From the NCBI GenBank assembly GCA_002309635.1, contig DBXO01000005.1:1-29580 (forward strand): a stretch of 29,580 nt of DNA. Reading direction: 5' to 3'. This document shows, piece after piece, positions 1 to 7,566 of this stretch (position 1 is its first letter; each line of letters begins with the position of its first letter). The notes under the pieces are model-generated. The model was given only the letters and a program-made list of their open reading frames with translations, was not told where the DNA came from and searched no databases. Made by a program: the position numbers and the translations under genes. Source of the stretch: Ruminococcus flavefaciens. GTDB taxonomy: Bacteria; Bacillota; Clostridia; Oscillospirales; Ruminococcaceae.

Positions 1-209
1 GGAACGCCTTCCTTTTCGAGCATTTTGAACATATAATTGGTCATCTTGTTGTTGATGACGCCCTTACCTGTGATAGTGCCCTTCTTCTCGCCGTTGAACG
101 CTGTTGCGTCGTCCTTGTAATCAACAATAACGAGGTTAGGATCATTTGTGGCGAAGACCTTCTTAGCCTTGCCCTCATAGAGCTGTTCCTTCTTTTCGAT
201 GTTTGACAT
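1..209 (-). CDS. purC: Phosphoribosylaminoimidazole-succinocarboxamide synthase, N-terminal part (cut by window edge)
   Basis: Only the first 69 codons are present; the gene runs off the left edge. The protein begins MSNIEKKEQLYEGKAKKVF, followed by a beta strand NLVIVDYKDDATAFNG and then KKGTITGKGVINNKMTNYMF. The YEGKAKKV(F/Y) opening, the DDATAFNG strand and the GKG-(V/A)-NN segment are typical of PurC, the SAICAR synthase that joins aspartate to CAIR in purine synthesis. Start is the ATG at 209, with GGAGG eight bases upstream on the minus strand. purE lies about 1.5 kb upstream on the same strand, which supports the assignment. Confidence 0.92.
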   Translation of the reverse strand, partial: MSNIEKKEQLYEGKAKKVFATNDPNLVIVDYKDDATAFNGEKKGTITGKGVINNKMTNYMFKMLEKEGV

Positions 210-305
210 TTTAAAATTCCTCCTTGAGAATTATATAAATGAATGATTGTATATGCAATTCCGCATCATCGCGGAGATTGTATTCGTTTATTCAGCCTTT
301 AGCCC

Positions 306-387
306 TTAGCTTTTAGCCTGCTGTGCCGTCTTCGTCGAAAAATTTAAATCAGTCTGCGGAGCAGACACATTTTTTGCTAACAGCTAA
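306..387. repeat. Imperfect 12-bp inverted repeat flanking a hairpin, purC/HAD intergenic
   Basis: TTAGCTTTTAGC at 306-317 and GCTAACAGCTAA at 376-387 are reverse complements apart from one base. The left arm belongs to a short tandem of TTTAGCC-like units (about 292-319). A smaller perfect stem, GTCTGC/GCAGAC, sits between the arms at 352-366. The element lies between the end of the HAD gene and purC. It may be a processing or termination structure or a degenerate intergenic repeat. Confidence 0.4.
352..366 (-). terminator. Weak candidate terminator after the HAD gene
   Basis: A perfect 6-bp GC-rich stem (GTCTGC, 3-base loop, GCAGAC) is followed on the minus strand by TGATTTAAATTTTT. It is correctly placed just after the HAD stop, but the T tract is interrupted, so it may be inefficient or only a processing hairpin. 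Confidence 0.35.
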
Positions 388-390
388 TGG

Positions 391-1038
391 CTATAAAAGC
401 ATATCCGCTGCTTTTTCGGGTGTTTCTGCGATATAGTCCGCACCTGCCTCGTTAAGTTCCTCTACAGAGCCGTAGCCCCAGAGTATGCCCATGCATTCTA
501 TGCCTGTTTTATGGGCACCGAGGACGTCCTGTCTGCGGTCACCTATCATCAGTACACTGCTCCTGTCGGTGATGCCTGCCTGCGCAAGCACGTACTCTAT
601 GACCTCATGCTTGTAATCGCGGGTGCCGTCCAGCTCTGCGCCGCCGACTATTTCAAAGTACTGTGAAAGTCCGAATCTTTCAAATATTCGTACTGCGTAT
701 ACCTGCGGCTTGCTTGTGGCTACCATGAGACGTTTGCCGCCGCTTTCAAGCCTTTCCAGCATTCCTGGGATACCTTCGTATACGCGGTTCTCGAAAAGTC
801 CCGTTGTTGAGTACCTTTCGCGGAATATCCTTACCGCTTCATCGACCTGCTCGGCGTTCATGCCGCAGAACTCGGCAAATGACTGGCGTATTGGCGGCCC
901 CAGAAAAATATTCGTATCCTCGGGGACCTCAAAGCCCATTTGCTTTATTGCATGCACAAGGCATTTCAGTATGCCCTCGGTGGAGTCGGTAAGCGTGCCG
1001 TCAAGGTCGAAAAGCAGGGTGCTGTAATTTTTCATCAT
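391..1038 (-). CDS. HAD-superfamily phosphatase, phosphoglycolate phosphatase-like
   Basis: 215-residue HAD hydrolase of the Gph/PpaX/YbjI size class. Motif I is FDLDGTLTDS (nucleophile Asp11, general acid Asp13). The helical cap domain spans about residues 18-85. Motif II is MVATSK near residue 106 and the GDRRQD motif holds the acidic pair that binds magnesium. It probably removes phosphate from a small metabolite; PpaX-like proteins act on phosphoglycolate or pyrophosphate, but the substrate cannot be read here. The start ATG at 1038 overlaps the stop of the upstream DUF4272 gene by four bases (ATGA), so the two are probably translationally coupled. A second ATG follows immediately at 1035; either could serve. 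Confidence 0.85.
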   Translation of the reverse strand: MMKNYSTLLFDLDGTLTDSTEGILKCLVHAIKQMGFEVPEDTNIFLGPPIRQSFAEFCGMNAEQVDEAVRIFRERYSTTGLFENRVYEGIPGMLERLESGGKRLMVATSKPQVYAVRIFERFGLSQYFEIVGGAELDGTRDYKHEVIEYVLAQAGITDRSSVLMIGDRRQDVLGAHKTGIECMGILWGYGSVEELNEAGADYIAETPEKAADMLL

Positions 1039-1691
1039 GTATCAAGTGATATCCTGTTCCAGTCCTCGGTGTCGCATACGAGCCATTCAAGACCGCGTCT
1101 GCGCTCGATCACTGCGTCTGCGTTGAGACCGCCTACAGGGCATTTCCTGTCTATCTTTTCATGCTGTACCACCGCCCAGTGATAGCGGTAGTAAAGGTCC
1201 AGCATATCCATTATCTCGTCAGCGCTCCTGAGAGTGCATCTGCTCTTGAATTCCTCAAAGCTGCCGCACTGTGAAACGAAGCGGACAGCCTGCGGGCAGT
1301 CGCATATATCCTCTGCGTCGGTTATATCATCAACAAGTCCCAGCGCCCATACAAGAGTCCAGTAGGATTCGTACTCCCATACAACGTCGATAACGTCCTG
1401 CTGAACATAGGAGCCGTCAACAAGACGTCTTTCCTTTGCGTTGAGGCTGTTCCTTACGCCGAAGAAGTCTATGAGAGCTACGAAGTAGTTCACGTCCTCA
1501 TCGTTCTGCTCGCTTCTGCCGAAGCCGACCTGTGTTGACAGCAGAGCTGCCACAGCGCGTCTGCATATATCATCAAGACTTCTGAGCTTTACCTGTGAAG
1601 CAGGCTCGGTGAGGGGCAGAGCAGGGTTGATACCTATGCCCTTTGCGGCGATGATCTTTTCCGAATGTTCTTTTCTTTCGGCAGGTGTCAT
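1035..1691 (-). CDS. DUF4272 family protein
   Basis: 218 residues, with the features I associate with DUF4272: the opening R.EHSEKIIAAKGI.IN..LP, a central LRSLDDICRRAVAAL helix, a VVWEYESYWTLVWALGL segment, and the ending RRRGLEWLVCDTEDWNRISLDT (the WDdIs.DT signature of this family). Function is unknown. No membrane segment or signal peptide is seen. The start ATG at 1691 has AAGGAGG about six bases upstream. It sits between purE and the HAD gene, overlapping the latter by four bases, so the three are likely co-transcribed. Confidence 0.8.
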   Translation of the reverse strand: MTPAERKEHSEKIIAAKGIGINPALPLTEPASQVKLRSLDDICRRAVAALLSTQVGFGRSEQNDEDVNYFVALIDFFGVRNSLNAKERRLVDGSYVQQDVIDVVWEYESYWTLVWALGLVDDITDAEDICDCPQAVRFVSQCGSFEEFKSRCTLRSADEIMDMLDLYYRYHWAVVQHEKIDRKCPVGGLNADAVIERRRGLEWLVCDTEDWNRISLDT

Positions 1692-1734
1692 GATAAAACC
1701 TCCTTATCTAAGGGAAAATTGTCGGTGTTTGTGC

Positions 1735-2235
1735 TTAAAGAGCTGCTATCTGCTCCTGAAGTGCCTTGTCCTTGGCGATAACGCCCTCAGCCATTGCCTT
1801 TTTCTCGGCAGCAAGCTTTGCGGAGAGCTCCTCGTCGGATACAGCCAGTATCTGTACAGCGAGTACGGCTGCGTTCTTTGCTCCGTCTATTCCAACAGTG
1901 GCAACGGGGACTCCAGGTGGCATCATAACTGTTGCGAGGAGAGCGTCTACGCCCTCGAGAGCCTTGGACTTCATGGGTATGCCGATAACGGGGAGTGTGG
2001 TGTGTCCCGCAACTACTCCTGCAAGGTGTGCAGCCATGCCTGCTGCGCATATGATGGCACCGAAGCCGTTTGCTCTTGCGTTTGAAGCAAATTCGCATGC
2101 CTCTGCGGGAGTTCTGTGTGCGCTCATAACGCGGCACTCGAACTCTACGCCGTACTTTCTGAGCTCTGTGAGAGCTGACTTTACAACAGGGAAGTCGCTG
2201 TCGCTTCCCATGATAACTGCAACTTTTTTAGACAT
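1735..2235 (-). CDS. purE: N5-carboxyaminoimidazole ribonucleotide mutase
   Basis: 166 residues, the normal length for class I PurE. The conserved opening KVAVIMGSDSDFPVVKSA binds the ribonucleotide phosphate, SAHRTP carries the catalytic His of the active-site loop, and AAGMAAHLAGVVAGHTTLPVIGIP follows the family pattern. It interconverts N5-CAIR and CAIR, one step before the reaction of PurC, which is encoded further along the same strand. The start ATG at 2235 is preceded by AAGGAG. No purK lies in the window. Confidence 0.96.
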   Translation of the reverse strand: MSKKVAVIMGSDSDFPVVKSALTELRKYGVEFECRVMSAHRTPAEACEFASNARANGFGAIICAAGMAAHLAGVVAGHTTLPVIGIPMKSKALEGVDALLATVMMPPGVPVATVGIDGAKNAAVLAVQILAVSDEELSAKLAAEKKAMAEGVIAKDKALQEQIAAL

Positions 2236-2289
2236 GATGTTTTCTCCTTATTTATATTTAGCGTGGGACAATGATCCCGCTGATATTGC

Positions 2290-3366
2290 TTATCCGTTCT
2301 GCTCAGTGGGTTCCTCCTGCTCCTCCTCGGGTTCGGGAGCGGGATAGTCGGGCTTCTGTTTACGGAAGCCGCCGGTAGTGATGTGCAGATCTGCCGCAGA
2401 GGAACCTGCGAATCTGAGCTCTGCCCTGTATTCGCCGCTGAGCTGTTTGGGCTTGCCGTTCTCTTTGTAATACACATCGGTCTTTCCTTTGAAGGAAACA
2501 TCCAGGGAAACGGAATCGCTCTCAACGCTGATGTTCTTGAAGCGCAGCTCCGTTATTTCCGAAAGAACGGGCTCTATATCCTTTTCGTCGGGGAAAAGGG
2601 GAGTACATCTTGAAAAACGGCTGTCAGGCTTTTCATCGGGAGCTGTCTCTCTGCGGGTATAGGCAAATTCAAGATATCCGCCCGTGTCGCGCGAAACAGC
2701 TTCTATTATCTGCGGCGTCAGCTTTGAAAGCAGCCTGGGGTCCGTGAGTTCGATATTGAAAGTGAGGATATCTCCTGCAATGCATTTTACGGAGGCCTCC
2801 TTGAACTCTATCCCCGAAGCGCTGACTCTGTACTTGTAGGTGCCCTGCCCGGTCTCGAGTATAAGGTTCTCGCCGTCAGCTCTGCAGTTTTTCCATGTGC
2901 AGGGAAAGCAGGGGGTGAAGTTCTCGTCATAGACAGCACAGGAGCCGTCGTCGGCAGTTGTTGCGAAGAAAAGCTTCCTTTCGGGGAATGCGGCGGGTTC
3001 AATGCCCGAATACACGAAAGGCACGGTGATGTTGCCCTCGTAGTCGATACAGCCTGTGAGTTCCCTGTTTTTGAGGCGCTTTGACGCTGTGCAGTACCTG
3101 CCGTCGGTAAAAGCAATATCGTTCCATTCGGGGGACACTATAATACGTTCACTGCTGTCGATGATACCGAAGAGACCGCTGCCGTCCTGAAAGATGCGGT
3201 TGCCGTCGGCGTCCGAGCCCGACCTTATCTGCTTGTCGACCGAGGGCTGAGCCGCGCCGTTGTAGGCTGTCTTTTCGGTCTTGGAGTAGAAACGCGTTAT
3301 AGCAACTGCAAGAACGATTATAACAATGAACAATACGGAGACCACAAGTCTCATGTTCCTATTCAA
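2290..3366 (-). CDS. Membrane-anchored WG-repeat-like protein of unknown function
   Basis: 358 residues. One hydrophobic helix near the N-terminus (LVVSVLFIVIIVLAVAI, about residues 7-23) suggests an anchor or uncleaved signal, placing the rest outside the cell. After it come WG-repeat-like units: GSGLFGIIDSSERIIVSPEW and LTGCIDYEGNITVPFVYSGI, where (W/F)G-(Y/I)ID-x(2-4)-G-x-I-V-x-P is the repeat pattern. The C-terminal half has no motif I recognise and ends in a Pro/Glu-rich tail. The start is probably TTG at 3366, because AAGGAGG lies ten bases upstream; the first ATG (3354) would be 22 bases away. It begins 21 bp after the glycosyltransferase stop, so the two share an mRNA. Confidence 0.7.
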   Translation of the reverse strand: MNRNMRLVVSVLFIVIIVLAVAITRFYSKTEKTAYNGAAQPSVDKQIRSGSDADGNRIFQDGSGLFGIIDSSERIIVSPEWNDIAFTDGRYCTASKRLKNRELTGCIDYEGNITVPFVYSGIEPAAFPERKLFFATTADDGSCAVYDENFTPCFPCTWKNCRADGENLILETGQGTYKYRVSASGIEFKEASVKCIAGDILTFNIELTDPRLLSKLTPQIIEAVSRDTGGYLEFAYTRRETAPDEKPDSRFSRCTPLFPDEKDIEPVLSEITELRFKNISVESDSVSLDVSFKGKTDVYYKENGKPKQLSGEYRAELRFAGSSAADLHITTGGFRKQKPDYPAPEPEEEQEEPTEQNG

Positions 3367-3387
3367 TGTCTCCGTACCTCCTTGGTC

Positions 3388-4398
3388 TTATTTGTTGTCT
3401 GCCGAAGACTGCTGAGACTGTGAACCCTGCGCATTTGCCTTGTTCCTGCGGTAGGAATCCTCTGTCTCCTTGGTTATGTATATCGGACGTTTCTTTGCTT
3501 CAAGGTATGTTTTTGAAAGGTACTGTCCGAGGATACCGGTGCAGAAGAGCTGAAGTCCGCTGAAAAGGAAAATGAGACACAGCAGTGTGGGATATCCGTC
3601 GGGAGCGTCGAGCCAGCCGAAGATTGAGCGGATTATGGTGATGACGATAAGTACGAATGCGAAGGCACAGGTGATTATTCCCAGCAGTGAAGCAATAGCC
3701 AGCGGAGCTGTGGAGAATGCCATGATACCCTCGAGGGAGTACTTGAAAAGTCCCCAGAATGACCATGAGGAGGTGCCCGCAGGACGCTCTACGTTCTCAT
3801 ACTCGATATATTTCGTGTTGAAGCCTACCCAGCTGAATATGCCCTTTGAAAATCTGTTGTACTCGGACATATCAAGGATAGCGTCCACCATCTGTCTTGT
3901 CATGAATCTGAAATCCTGTGCGCCGTCAACGATCTCGGTCTGGGAGATCTTGTTCATTATCCTGTAGAAAAGCCTTGCGAACCAAGAGCGTACCTTTGAT
4001 TCGCCCTTGCGGCTCACGCGGCGTGTAGTGGCACAGTCAAATTCGCCGTCCCTGACATAGCTGTACATTTTTGGCAGGAATGCAGGGGGGTGCTGGAGAT
4101 CGGCGTCCATTACGACTATATAATCGCCTTTGGCATTCTTAAGTCCGGCATACATACCGGACTCCTTGCCGAAATTCCTTGAAAACGAGATATATCTTAC
4201 CCTCTTGTCCTTGTCTGCGAGAGAACGCAGGATAGAGAGCGTGGTATCCTTTGAACCGTCGTTTATGAAAAGATATTCAAATTCGAGCTCGGGATAGTCC
4301 TTTGACATCTGTGCGGAGATCTTTGTTATCTCTTCGTAGAACATCGGGAGCACTTCCTGCTCGTTGTAACACGGAACAACTACTGAAACGAGTTTCAC
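3388..4398 (-). CDS. Polyprenyl-phosphate-type glycosyltransferase, family 2 (GtrB/DPM1-like)
   Basis: 336 residues. The GT2 catalytic domain covers about residues 1-220: VSVVVPCYNEQEVLP (nucleotide-binding strand), FINDGSKDTT, and the metal-binding DAD motif in VVMDADLQHPP. Two hydrophobic stretches follow (PLAIASLLGIITCAFAFVLI and TLLCLIFLFSGLQLFCTGIL), the arrangement of enzymes that load a sugar onto undecaprenyl phosphate at the inner face of the membrane (GtrB, YkcC, ArnC relatives). The tail is Gln/Ser/Asn-rich. The start is GTG at 4398, with AAGGAGG seven bases upstream. It is first in the leftward run; the sugar and final acceptor are not evident. Confidence 0.88.
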   Translation of the reverse strand: MKLVSVVVPCYNEQEVLPMFYEEITKISAQMSKDYPELEFEYLFINDGSKDTTLSILRSLADKDKRVRYISFSRNFGKESGMYAGLKNAKGDYIVVMDADLQHPPAFLPKMYSYVRDGEFDCATTRRVSRKGESKVRSWFARLFYRIMNKISQTEIVDGAQDFRFMTRQMVDAILDMSEYNRFSKGIFSWVGFNTKYIEYENVERPAGTSSWSFWGLFKYSLEGIMAFSTAPLAIASLLGIITCAFAFVLIVITIIRSIFGWLDAPDGYPTLLCLIFLFSGLQLFCTGILGQYLSKTYLEAKKRPIYITKETEDSYRRNKANAQGSQSQQSSADNK

Positions 4399-4471
4399 GT
4401 TTTATCCTCCTTAAAATAGAAACTTTATGCGGCTCCGTGATAACAGCTTCGGAGCCTGCCAATACATATTA

Positions 4472-4500
4472 ATAATACAACAAAATCGGCGATAATGCAA
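4472..4500 (-). promoter_or_regulatory. Promoter of the glycosyltransferase/pur run
   Basis: On the minus strand TTGCAT (4500-4495) and TATTAT (4477-4472) are 17 bp apart. The predicted transcript starts near 4465, leaving a leader of roughly 65 bases before the GTG at 4398 that contains a 7-bp stem-loop (4431-4456). Confidence 0.55.
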
Positions 4501-4774
4501 TAGCTAAATCACGGTTTTTATAATTTTTTACACCTATGTAAAATAATGACTGTTCAATAGCAGGATTTTGATACATCTGATAGAATAATGTGGAACAGCA
4601 CAGGTAAAAAGGGTGACAAAAAGTCGGTTACCGCTCAAAAAACCGTATTATTTTTTACCTAATTAAATGTGAACAATGACAGGGAAAATTGACAAAAAAA
4701 TCAATAACGTTTTGTTATTATCACCGAAAATTTTAAAATTCGTATATTTTTTCGGTCCATTTCTTAAGAAAGTG

Positions 4775-4803
4775 TTGATTTTTTTTGAAATGTCATGTAT
4801 AAT
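4775..4803 (+). promoter_or_regulatory. Promoter of the repeat-protein/TPR operon
   Basis: TTGATT at 4775-4780 and a perfect TATAAT at 4798-4803 with a 17-bp spacer. The transcript would begin near 4810, giving an unusually long leader of about 148 bases with a GC-rich hairpin (4927-4942) right before the GGGGAGAG ribosome binding site. Confidence 0.65.
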
Positions 4804-4957
4804 ATACTTGTATAGATATTCGCATTGAAAGCTCTGCAGCGGGATTTTTCTTGGAATCGCGCTGAATTTAGGCGGAGTGCGACTGCGAGCTGGGAAAATC
4901 GGCTGCCCGCTGCCGTAAAAGCGGAAACTGCGTTTTCGCAGTGGTGGGGAGAGAATT

Positions 4958-7528
4958 ATGGACATAACACTTGTAACGTCTTCATTCGACAAGGTCGTTC
5001 ACGGAACCGAGAATGAGAAGAAAACAGGCTGCGGCATAAACCTCATGAAGCCTGAGAACGTAACTCGTTTCCACAGAACGTCACGGATGACAGACCTGAA
5101 AGAGATAACCTGTGAGAAATGTAAGGCGAGTCTCGCAAAAAAGCTTATCAAGGCTGATAAGAAGGAAATGGCGCTCCTTCTCAAGGAAGAGAAAAAGCGC
5201 GAGAAGATGGGTATGAACGACGCGGGTATAGTTCCGCTCGGAAATACTACGGCAAGGATCACAAGGGATCCCAATGCCAAGGCTAAAGAGGAAGAAGCAA
5301 GAAGAAGAGCTGCCGAGGAGCAGAGAAAACAGGCAGAAGAAGCAAGAAGGGCTGCCGAGGAGGAAGCACGCAAAGCAGAGGCTGAACAGTACGCTCAGTA
5401 CAATGCAGCTCCGCAGTATAATGCGGCTCCTCAGAACAATGTTCCCAATACAGGCGTTCCTATGGATGACAGTCTTGCTCAGTTTGCGATAAATCCGCAT
5501 GAGAACCAGACTCCCGCAGAGGACGACTTCCTTGCTCAGTTCGCTATCAACAAGCCCGACCAGACAGGTGCGGACGCAGGTATGAATGCTTATTCAGCTC
5601 CTGCGGCTCCCGTTCATCACGGTGCTGTTGCTCAGGACGACTTCCTTGCCCAGTTTGCTATACCGAATCCTCAGAATGCTGCCGAGCAGCCTGCCGTACC
5701 TCAGTACGGTCAGCCCGCTGTACCTCAGTACGGCCAGCCTGCTGCACCTCAGTACGGTCAGCCTGCTGCACCTCAGTACGGTCAGCCTCAGAATGCAGGC
5801 GGCTATGCAAACCAGGGCGGATACACGGATATGGGCGGCTACGATGACGCTTACCAGCAGCCCGCAGTTCCCGAGATGTCGCATTCTGACGAGGATATAA
5901 TGAATCTGTTCTCGGTCAACAGTGAGCCCGTACAGGGAAATGCCTACGAGCAGCCTGTATACGGTCAGCCTGTGTACGACGGGGCGGTATACGGTCAGCC
6001 TGTGTACGACGAGACAGTATACGGTCAGCCTCAGTACGGCGAGATCGTTTACGACGAGGCAGCACTGGGCGACATCACTATATATGACGGCTCTCAGCCG
6101 CTCTATGATGCAAACGGCAATCTTATAGAGGGTCCTGTGGTGGTAACTCCGGCAGACGGCTATGAGCCCGTTCCTCAGGAAAACAACTGGGATTACCTTG
6201 CAGATCAGCTTTTCGGTATCAATGAGGATCCAAACGGTGCGGCGGCTCCCGACGCTTATCAGGCATACAGCGATGAAATGGCTGACTTCACGGAGGAGCA
6301 GGACGGCTACGTTGATCCCATAAACAATAACCTTTACCTCGGAAACGGTGTTCTTTCAGCTACATACGGCAGTGAACAGCCCGAGGCGTTCGTTCCTCAC
6401 GCAGAGCCTATCGCTGCTCCGGCAGTTGACGATCTTCCGTCGGCTGAGAGCGTTGCGGCGGCAGCTCTTGACGGCGCCCCCAAGGTAGATGATATAGTTG
6501 CTCCAGAGTTCGACTCGCTCCCGTCGGCAGAAAGCCTTGCGGCAGCAGCTCTTGAGGGCGTTCCCACTGTTGAGGATATTGCAGCTCCTGAGTTCGGTAC
6601 ACTTCCTCCCGTTGAGGACAATTCAACACCCGAGCTGGAAGATATCCCCGAAGTTCCCGACATATCAGCACCTGCACTTGAAGGTATCTCAAAGGCGAGA
6701 GATAACGAAGCAGCTGTGCTTGATGATATTTATGATGAAACATTAAATCAGCCTGTTATGGCAGAAGAGGAGTATAATTATATGAGCGATTTCAATAACG
6801 GAGCACCAAACGGTGCAGAGATAAACGGCGGAGAGCAGAAGCAGGCACAGCAGCCTCAGATCGTGAAGGTTCCACAGTTTGCAGGTTACGATGCAAACAA
6901 CCAGCCTGTATATAAGTACGTACAGATGAGACTCGCAGGCTACGATCAGAACGGCAAGCCCGTATTCGTTCCCCTCAATGCACAGCCCAGACCCGCAGCT
7001 CCTGCTCAGCAGACAGCAGCTCAGGCTCAGAGAGCGGCAGCAGCTCCTGTTCAGCCCCAGCAGCAGGCTCCTGTTAAGTCTATCGTTCCGAGAAAGCCCG
7101 TTGAGACAAGCGGCACACCTACTGCAAATATTTCCAAGATCGCAGTAAATCCTCACAGCAAGTCAACTTCACAGGCTTTCATCAACGCTATCGCAAGCTC
7201 GAGAGAGTACGCTGACAAGAACCTCATCGAGACACAGGGCCTTAAGGCTAACAGCCCTGTTCTTACTTCCGTTGAGGACGTTCTTTCAACTATGGGCGAC
7301 GATTCCGCAAAGAGAAGACAGGCTGTACAGGCTCAGCAGAATGTTCCCGTATTCGACGAGTACAAGGCTCCTGCCAAGCAGAGCTTCAGAGGCAATTCAG
7401 CTCCCAGACCCATGCAGCCCCAGCCTATGGACGCACGCTACATGACAAAGGCAGAGCTCAAGAACAAGAAGAAGCAGGACAAGATCGACGCTAAGTTCAG
7501 AAAGGAAATGTCCAAGAGAGGCTTCTGA
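4958..7528 (+). CDS. Large repeat-rich protein with N-terminal Cys/His cluster, unknown function
   Basis: 856 residues, not assigned to a named family. Residues 1-60 hold His15, Cys25, Cys52 and Cys55 (the CEKC pair), a likely zinc-binding knuckle. A Glu/Arg/Ala-rich coiled coil follows at about 105-150. A long acidic, Gln/Pro/Tyr-rich, probably disordered middle carries three DD(S/F)LAQFAI units, four QPA(V/A)PQYG units, VYGQPVYD units, and two 28-residue PSAES-AAAAL units. Nearer the end, GYDANNQPVYKYVQMRLAGYDQNGKPVF is a doubled short motif. The final 130 residues look folded and basic (YMTKAELKNKKKQDKIDAKF). No signal or membrane segment is seen, so it is probably cytoplasmic. It starts at the ATG after GGGGAGAG. 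A TPR gene follows 38 bp later, suggesting the two work together. Confidence 0.75.
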   Translation: MDITLVTSSFDKVVHGTENEKKTGCGINLMKPENVTRFHRTSRMTDLKEITCEKCKASLAKKLIKADKKEMALLLKEEKKREKMGMNDAGIVPLGNTTARITRDPNAKAKEEEARRRAAEEQRKQAEEARRAAEEEARKAEAEQYAQYNAAPQYNAAPQNNVPNTGVPMDDSLAQFAINPHENQTPAEDDFLAQFAINKPDQTGADAGMNAYSAPAAPVHHGAVAQDDFLAQFAIPNPQNAAEQPAVPQYGQPAVPQYGQPAAPQYGQPAAPQYGQPQNAGGYANQGGYTDMGGYDDAYQQPAVPEMSHSDEDIMNLFSVNSEPVQGNAYEQPVYGQPVYDGAVYGQPVYDETVYGQPQYGEIVYDEAALGDITIYDGSQPLYDANGNLIEGPVVVTPADGYEPVPQENNWDYLADQLFGINEDPNGAAAPDAYQAYSDEMADFTEEQDGYVDPINNNLYLGNGVLSATYGSEQPEAFVPHAEPIAAPAVDDLPSAESVAAAALDGAPKVDDIVAPEFDSLPSAESLAAAALEGVPTVEDIAAPEFGTLPPVEDNSTPELEDIPEVPDISAPALEGISKARDNEAAVLDDIYDETLNQPVMAEEEYNYMSDFNNGAPNGAEINGGEQKQAQQPQIVKVPQFAGYDANNQPVYKYVQMRLAGYDQNGKPVFVPLNAQPRPAAPAQQTAAQAQRAAAAPVQPQQQAPVKSIVPRKPVETSGTPTANISKIAVNPHSKSTSQAFINAIASSREYADKNLIETQGLKANSPVLTSVEDVLSTMGDDSAKRRQAVQAQQNVPVFDEYKAPAKQSFRGNSAPRPMQPQPMDARYMTKAELKNKKKQDKIDAKFRKEMSKRGF
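5687..5782 (+). repeat. 24-bp tandem repeat, four copies, inside the repeat-rich gene
   Basis: Four direct copies of a 24-bp unit begin at 5687, 5711, 5735 and 5759, each encoding QPA(V/A)PQYG. Copies differ at only a few bases, so the copy number may vary between strains by slippage without breaking the frame. Confidence 0.85.
5957..6034 (+). repeat. 30-bp tandem repeat encoding VYGQPVYD units
   Basis: Near-identical 30-bp units begin at 5957, 5987 and (partial) 6017, encoding VYGQPVYDGA, VYGQPVYDET and VYGQPQYGE. The frame is preserved. Confidence 0.75.
6437..6604 (+). repeat. 84-bp repeat, two copies, encoding PSAES-AAAAL units
   Basis: Two 28-codon units start at 6437 and 6521. Both read PSAES(V/L)AAAAL(D/E)G.P.V(D/E)DI.APEF. 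Conservation is clearer in protein than in DNA, so this duplication is older than the 24-bp repeat. Confidence 0.7.
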
Positions 7529-7566
7529 GCATAAAAAGACTTCCGATGAAATGAGGAAACATTATA

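Larger units (their letters stand above)
4399..4957. other. AT-rich divergent intergenic region
   Basis: About 560 bp separate two divergent transcription units. It holds a leftward promoter (4472-4500), a rightward promoter (4775-4803), a leader hairpin for the leftward unit (GGCTCCG 4431-4437 pairing with 4450-4456), and a structured rightward leader with ACTGCG-TTTT-CGCAGT at 4927-4942 just before the ribosome binding site. I see no convincing gene in it. Confidence 0.6.

Noticed and set aside
5687..5782. Tandem 24-bp repeats as a CRISPR array
   Set aside because: The copies are directly adjacent without spacers and encode an in-frame QPA-PQYG peptide.
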